The notes beneath the pieces were generated by a model. It was not told the origin of the DNA. It saw only the letters and a program-made list of their open reading frames with translations, and made no database searches. 64,000 bases of DNA from Harmonia axyridis (Eukaryota > Arthropoda > Insecta > Coleoptera > Coccinellidae), in assembly GCF_914767665.1 (NCBI RefSeq), contig NC_059506.1:17089825-17153824 (forward strand). The letters run 5' to 3'. The number at the start of each line of letters is the position of its first letter. The stretch's first letter is position 1. Below, in pieces: positions 58,186 through 64,000 of the stretch. A program made the translations under genes and the position numbers.

Positions 58186-58645
58186 GCTCTTGGTCGCCAT
58201 TCCAGAATTTTACTCGTCCACCTTCCGTCTTACATCTTCCGTATACATCACAGAACACTAAATATATGAATGACAAGTATGACATTGCGGCACCGCCCGA
58301 AATAAAACTAATATTTTCAATTTGGTCGAATGTCATTCCATTCAAAAATTGACGAGAGCCTTCACCATGTTTTTAGACATCTTAGTTGCAATAACTCTCT
58401 ATTAGGTCTATGATTATTCTAAAGTTCTATGGTTCTAACAAAAACTAATCAGGTGGTCTAGGCTATTTGTTTGATCTGCGGATGGAATGTTAGTGTCGTG
58501 GGTATATTATCTTTTTACTCTGCGAAAACAGACAAGCTTCATGCTATCGTACACAGTAGAGATTATACAAAACAAACAGTTCTCGATTTGTAATTGTACA
58601 TATTTATTTTCACAATTGAGAATTTACGAAGTGTTGAAGTCAGAA

Positions 58646-60772
58646 ATGGAAACATACTCAAAAATTTTCCTAAATGAAAATAATCATCACAGAGTAAAGA
58701 TGGAAATGGAAGAAGCTGATGATAGCTATGAAAAAGGAAGCACATTTGACTTGGAGTAAGCATTAATTATTTTTTCTTTATACTGTAGGCTAAATTTTAA
58801 CTTTATTTTATTTCTAGAAAGAACATGGCTTATTGTCTCTTCGGTTAAGTAGATGTGTTTTTGCGATTTTGAAAGTTTAATTATTTGATGATATTTTAGT
58901 TCTTAGTGAAGGAGAACGCACGTCCTCGAACTACTTTCGAGGACTTTTTCAGATACACCGAATACTTTTCATCGATAAACACGAACAACAGAACATAAAA
59001 TGATAAAAATGGTATTCGTTACTATGGATTACTATGGGATTTTTTCTTTGTATCTATGGCGTTTTTGGTTGACTTTTTCTTTCGTCTTTTACGCTTTGAA
59101 TCTTCCTGGTTTTTAGGTACTTCTCCTCCTGAAGAGGTATAAGTAGAAGTGCCGCTGACCTGGGACATTTGTGATCTGTAGAGAAGTTCGAAGACTGCGG
59201 CGCAAGCAGTAATCCGCTTAGAAATTTTATTTAATCGAATTTGTTTACTCATAATAATAACTTTTTCGAAGAAATTCTCAAGGCACGTTGAAATTATTCA
59301 CATGTGCTCACCATGAAGTTTCAACACGAACTGTTCAATATTATTTTCTCTATTTCGCAATAAGTCGAATACACTAGGATACACAGATACAAGATACTAA
59401 TTTTCAAAATATATTTATTTTGAAATTGTGTAGATTAGATCTTGAAGATTTCAATAGTTCCTATGAAATAAAGTCTAATCGATTATATTATGTGATATTG
59501 AAATTTCTATTTCAAATCCTCTAACTAGGAAAATCAATGTAGTCAAGCAACAATACTTTTTTCAAAGATGTCACACTTTGTGAAATATTCCATTGAAATA
59601 TCATTATGAAAATTCGATTTTTTAGAAGAACACTTTTGAATGTAAATTTCCAGTGTTTGTTGAATTGTTTCTTCAAATCTCTTATAATTGAAAATGTTAC
59701 AATTATTTTTTTTGGTTCTAGTTTTCAGTACACAATTGAGGATGAAAAGAATGAAATCATGGATATTGTTCAGCATTACACTGATGAGAATGGAATAAGA
59801 TCGTCTCTTGAATATGAAAGAGGACAGTTTGCTTTCAACCAGAAAAGCAATGTCAATGGGCATATAGATGCTGTCCATTTGAATAAAAGTGAACATAAAT
59901 GTCACTTATGTGAGTTTACAGCCAATCAGAAAAATAACCTCAAAACGCATCTAGATTCTGTCCATTTGAACATAAAAAAATTTAAATGTCACTTATGTGA
60001 GTATGCTGCAAGCAAGAAACAAACCCTTCAAAATCATATAGATGCAGTCCATTTAAATAAAAGAGAACATAGATGTCACTTATGTGATTATGCAGCCAGT
60101 CAGAAACATGACATCAAAAAGCATATAGATTCTGTTCATTTGAATAAAAAAAAACATAAATGTCACTTATGTGAGTATGCTGCAAGCAAGAACCAAACCC
60201 TTCAAAATCATATAGATGCAGTCCATTTAAATAAAAGAGAACATAGATGTCTCTTATGTGATTATGCAGCCAATCAGAAACATGACATCAAAAAGCATAT
60301 AAATTCGGTCCATTTGAATAAAAAAGAACATAAATGTCACTTATGTGAGTTTGCAGCCAATCGGAAACATGATATCAAAAGGCATATAGATTCTGTCCAT
60401 TTGAATAAAAAAGAACATAAATGTCACTTATGTGATTATGCAGCCAACCAGAAGATTGACCTCAAAAGGCATATAGATTCTGTCCATTTGAATAAGAAAG
60501 AATATAAATGTCACTTATGTGATTATGCAGCCACCCGGAAAGATTATCTTAAAATTCATATAGATGCTGTCCATTTGAATAAAAAAGAACATAAATGTCA
60601 CTTATGTGAGTTTGCAGCCTATCAGATGATTACCCTCAAAAGGCATATAGATTCTGTCCATTTGAATAAAAAAGAACATAAATGCCACTTATGTGATTAT
60701 GCAGCCAGTCGGAAAGTTTATCTCAAAATTCATATGGATTCTGTCCATTTGAATAAAAAAAAACATAAATAA
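58646..60772 (+). CDS. C2H2 zinc-finger array protein, two exons
   Basis: Proposed exons 58646-58755 and 59722-60772 join in phase (donor GTAAGC, acceptor TTCTAG) to 386 aa. The N-terminus is acidic (MEMEEADDSYEKGSTFDLD). Ten intact fingers follow, after one degenerate unit, each of the form C-x2-C-x12-H-x4-H and linked by a constant HLNKKEHK-type linker, with 29-residue (87-bp) periodicity. Such arrays bind nucleic acid, usually in the nucleus; the target is unknown. The frame ends at a TAA within the eleventh finger, while further finger repeats continue after it. The start is the best in-phase ATG; upstream exons are possible. Fingers are so alike that recent tandem amplification is likely. 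Confidence 0.72.
58895..59020. repeat. Partial copy of the GGTTTATGC-ended MITE family
   Basis: Shares TTAGTTCTTAGTGAAG, GAATACTTTTCAT and GATAAACACGAA with 32530-32720. It lies in the zinc-finger intron. The minus-strand frame 59252-59022 (76 codons, lysine/arginine-rich C-terminus) next to it is unrecognised and might belong to the transposon. Confidence 0.5.
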
Positions 60773-61150
60773 CACCTATGTGATTATGCAGCCAGCCAGA
60801 AAGTTTATCTCAAAATTCATATGGATTCTGTGCATTTGAATTAAAGTGAACATAAATGTCACTTATGAGATTATGCAGCCAAGCATAAGTTTCACCTCAA
60901 AAGGCATATAGATTCTGTCCATTTGAATGAGAAAGAATATAAATGTCACTTATGTGAGTTTGCAGCCAATCAGAAACATGACCTCAAAAAGCATTTAGAT
61001 TCTGTCCATTTGAATTAAAAAGAACATAAATGTGACTTACATGAGTATGCAGCCCATCAGAAAAATAACCTCAAAAAGCATATAGAATCAGGAAATGACC
61101 TCGAAAAGCATATAGATTCTGTCTATTGCATTTTTTATGGAAATGAGTAA
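60773..61150 (+). pseudogene. Decayed extra zinc fingers after the stop
   Basis: In the same frame as the zinc-finger gene, about three and a half more finger units continue (for example CEFAANQKHDLKKHLDSVH), interrupted by stops: TAA for a cysteine at 60770, TAA for a linker lysine near 60841, TGA for a cysteine near 60867, and TAA for a linker lysine near 61015. Finger order and periodicity are otherwise kept. The array was once longer. Confidence 0.8.
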
Positions 61151-61338
61151 TTTCTGAAAAAAAAACGAAAATAACAGAAACAATTTTCACGATGTCATAA
61201 GTAAAATTCGATCCATTCTTTCACGATTTCCTCAAAAAATTTCTTGTTTCATTTTCGAATCTGTACGCATCACTACTATCTATCCTATTCATGAAGTAAA
61301 ATTTAACCATAAGAGACATTAGAATAAGGTGTATTCTG

Positions 61339-61344
61339 AATAAA
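61339..61344 (+). terminator. Possible poly(A) signal of the zinc-finger gene
   Basis: AATAAA about 570 nt after the present stop and about 190 nt after the last decayed finger. Confidence 0.4.
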
Positions 61345-61349
61345 GTGAA

Positions 61350-62687
61350 AATACAGACAATCTGTGAATAGGATAATACAGGTTCTCTGATCTTGTCTGA
61401 TAATTAATTAATTATTCATTAACCGTTTCGTCTAAATAAAAAATATATTACTTATTCGATACATTGCTTCTTTTTTCATCCTTTTCCACAAATGATCATA
61501 TTCTCGCAAAAATTTCCTTTATTTCGAATGTGTACGATAAATATCAGTGGGATACGATAATATGTAGGATAAAATACGATAATTTTAAACACGCGGTACG
61601 ATATTTTAGGCTTGTCGACCTGGCAACGCTGTTTCCAGCCAACGTCAGGAGCTCCTCGGTACAGCTTGGAAGCGTACCGAAGCGCACTTGTAGTGTTCCA
61701 GCACAGACTAATCTAGTAATCTGTGCTAAAATACAGGCCTCCCTTACTTTATTTAAATACAGGCGACCAACTTTTATTTAAGGATCCTTTATTTTGACAG
61801 ATATCTGTTTATGTCGAATATTTGCCGTCGTTATTCAGCAAGAACTAACCTATAAATATTTGTAGCTGTTTAGGTAAACAAAGAAATGAAGTAAACTTTT
61901 TGAGAAATTTCATTTCTTGATTTTGGGCATCTGAGAACCATTTCATTCGGGAAAAAAATGTGCTCTCAATAACGAATTTTTCAGGAACTTATACGATTCT
62001 CAACGAAACATCATATTTAATTTGAACCTACTAAAAGAATTAAAAATAATAGGTACTGATAAATCCTGAATTTTATTAGAAATAAGAATTTACCTATATG
62101 TATAATGTAGTATTGTTATAGAATGCTACTGCATACTGAATATTATTTTTTTTTATATTGGATATAAATAATTCATTCTGTAATATGGATACACCAATGG
62201 GATTGTTTTGAAAGAAAAATAATGAACTTGTTACTTAAGTACTTTTTTATGTATTGGATCAACATAGCATAAAATAAGCAAATCACAATGCAGAACCAAA
62301 TTAATTATCAGTAATGTTATTATAAAATTATACGTTAAGTACACTTTTTTCAAAATTATTGTAGGAAAAAGTACAAAAATACATAACATAATTCTGTTAA
62401 ACAAAATAATCTTCCGATACTGGTGGTTTCACATAAAAAGAAATACTTGAATGACTTCCATTCAAACAGGTACATAAAGTAGACTGATATTTTATATAGT
62501 GATGATACTTCGTCAACAAATTTCTCTAATAGTTCCATCGATAAAACCCCAGTAGTTTGGTACAGCTCCTCCCATATCACGAATTGGTAGACTAAAAACG
62601 AATTAAGGTAATATAATATATAATCACAGATTACTGTGATATAATAATTTAAGTTCAATTCAGCTAATAGCTTACCTGTACATATAG
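61350..62687. other. Gene-free stretch with short palindromes
   Basis: Contains two palindromes, at 61700-61727 and 62622-62640, built on CACAGATTAC/GTAATCTGTG-like words. No coding exon is recognised. Confidence 0.4.
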
Positions 62688-64000
62688 CCAGGGCCCCCGC
62701 AAGGGACATCAACGCCCGCGTGCGGAACATATTTTGGCGCCCCTTAAAGGGGGGAGGTGGAGAAAAGCACTGCTTGATAATCGAAATTTTTTTCGATTTG
62801 TTAAGAATTTAGTGTGGAATGGTTGAAAATCTATCAGCAACCTTCATTGCCTTAAGAACTTTATGGTATTAGTTGTAACATAATACATTTTTAATGTGTT
62901 TCAAAACTTATAAGCTGTATTCTTCTATAAATTATTCATAAAGGCATAAAACATTTAATTAGGATCAATGCAGAAATTGAATGGATGTTTTTCTAGATTT
63001 GGCTGTTGCAAAATTTTTTATATAATCAATCAATCAATTTTATCGAGTATCTCTTGCTCTAAATCTAAGATTGCCAATCCAGAAAATCTTTCTTATGACA
63101 TGGTAGACTTCAAAAAGTTTTCAATTATTTTTAATTTAGTGAATTATCTCTTACCAGAAGCAACAGACACAGAGGTAAAGTGAGAAGGATTCTTGAGGCA
63201 ATACTAAGATTCGGTAGAGAAGAAGTAAGATTATTTTCGAAAATATATTGTAGAATTTCAAGAGGATTTTCGCTTCAGATAATGAAAACAATCTTAGGGC
63301 TTTTATCTCGTTGAATAAATCATTTTCTTTCACGTCAGCCTCTTTTTTCCTAATCAGTTAGCTTTTGTTGAAGAGCATGACAGCATTTTAAGAGATATTG
63401 ATCATTTAATTTAAGAATATCACAAATAAAACAAAAAACGTTATCGTAAACCTACTATTTAAGAAACTTAGTGTTTGATCAATTATTTTCAAAAAGAAAT
63501 TTATTTTGAAAGCGATTTTTTGATCTTGAGGTGCCTCATCCGTCTGTTCATAATCGAACAATTTTGGTTTATACTTTCGTCTTACAGTATATAATAGAGA
63601 AAAACCTTGATCCATCTCAAGAGCAGCCGCTAGTTTTCCAGCTTCCGCAAGTTTTTACACGAGAACATTATCATCCCTATAATTTTTGAAATGATCAACT
63701 AAATTCTTCAAATAGTTTTGGCACACTTTAATGTCAATCGCTACACTTTGCATCATTTTGCTTACAATATTAATTTGGAATAAAACATCATAAGAAATTA
63801 TTATACTTCAAATTAATTTAAAAGAATCAATATTTAATAAAAGAGAAATGTCTATGTCTAGTTTCCATGTTAAAAGTATCATTTTCTGCTATTTCTAAAA
63901 GGCTATAACATATTTGAATAAAATAAAACTTTAGCATCAATTCTACTTGACCATCTAGTATCACTTAGGGGTTTTAGATGTAACTGAGGATCATGCTTTT
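62688..64000 (-). mobile_element. hAT-type transposon, partial, transposase decayed
   Basis: The left end CAGGGCCCCCGCAAGGGACA at 62689 has the CAGGG start and GC-rich style of hAT termini. On the minus strand, transposase pieces lead toward it: LVDHFKNYRDDNVLV near 63690, KIAFKINFFLKIIDQTLSFL then NSRF in the frame 63615-63406, and KIIENFLKSTMS with ERFSGLAILDLEQEILDKI and FATAKSRK at about 63130-62990, the C-terminal dimerisation region of ZMYM/TTF-like hAT transposases. Stops and frameshifts are present. The other end lies beyond the window. Confidence 0.7.

Noticed and set aside
59022..59252. Minus-strand 76-codon frame as a conserved gene
   Set aside because: Low-complexity basic tail, adjacent to a MITE fragment and with no recognised family; kept only as a note.
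60773..61150. Stop-codon readthrough or selenocysteine use in the zinc-finger gene
   Set aside because: Both TAA and TGA occur, two replace zinc ligands and two replace linker lysines, and no SECIS-like structure is evident. Simple decay is enough.

Overview
The window is an AT-rich insect-type nuclear segment: small-exon genes with GT-AG introns, very large introns, and dense decayed transposons. Three conserved animal genes can be read directly: dlg5 (minus strand), a protein C10 (C12orf57-like) gene (plus) and Sf3a2 (minus). A fourth gene-like locus encodes a C2H2 zinc-finger array (plus). A beetle is plausible from the repeat style, but the order is an inference with low confidence.

Layout. 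1-2.2 kb: a decayed pogo/Tigger-type transposase and a tRNA-like remnant. 4.05-33.2 kb: dlg5, eight coding exons that splice in phase to 1578 codons plus stop, with introns packed with inverted-repeat elements, LINE tails, a decayed copia gag and an interrupted LINE ORF1. 33.2-36.2 kb: intergenic DNA between the divergent dlg5 and C10 genes, holding a Mutator-like element with another element inside it. 36.2-36.6 kb: C10. 37.9-38.9 kb: broken Jockey-type reverse transcriptase. 40.5-44.1 kb: Sf3a2, two exons around an intron with a decayed IS630/Tc1-type transposase. 45.2-51.3 kb: an LTR retrotransposon of copia type. 51.6-58.2 kb: THAP/P-type and related DNA transposon remnants, including one with 8-bp target duplications. 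58.6-61.2 kb: the zinc-finger locus. 62.7-64 kb: one end of a hAT element that continues beyond the window.

The most notable object is the copia-type element at 45224-51278. It has perfect 5-bp target duplications, 348-bp LTRs differing at only two positions, an initiator-Met tRNA primer site and a polypurine tract. Its reverse transcriptase/RNase H region is absent. In that place sit a LINE 3' fragment and about 2.2 kb of a 50-bp tandem array that is free of indels and partly organised as 150-bp three-monomer units. Its gag-integrase frame is broken while its LTRs are nearly identical. This suggests a non-autonomous, trans-mobilised retroelement that carries a satellite array, although LTR gene conversion or later array growth are alternatives.

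The conserved genes are unrelated in role: Dlg5 is a junctional and polarity scaffold, Sf3a2 is a U2 snRNP splicing factor and C10 is a small protein of poorly known function. No operon-like logic is expected or seen.
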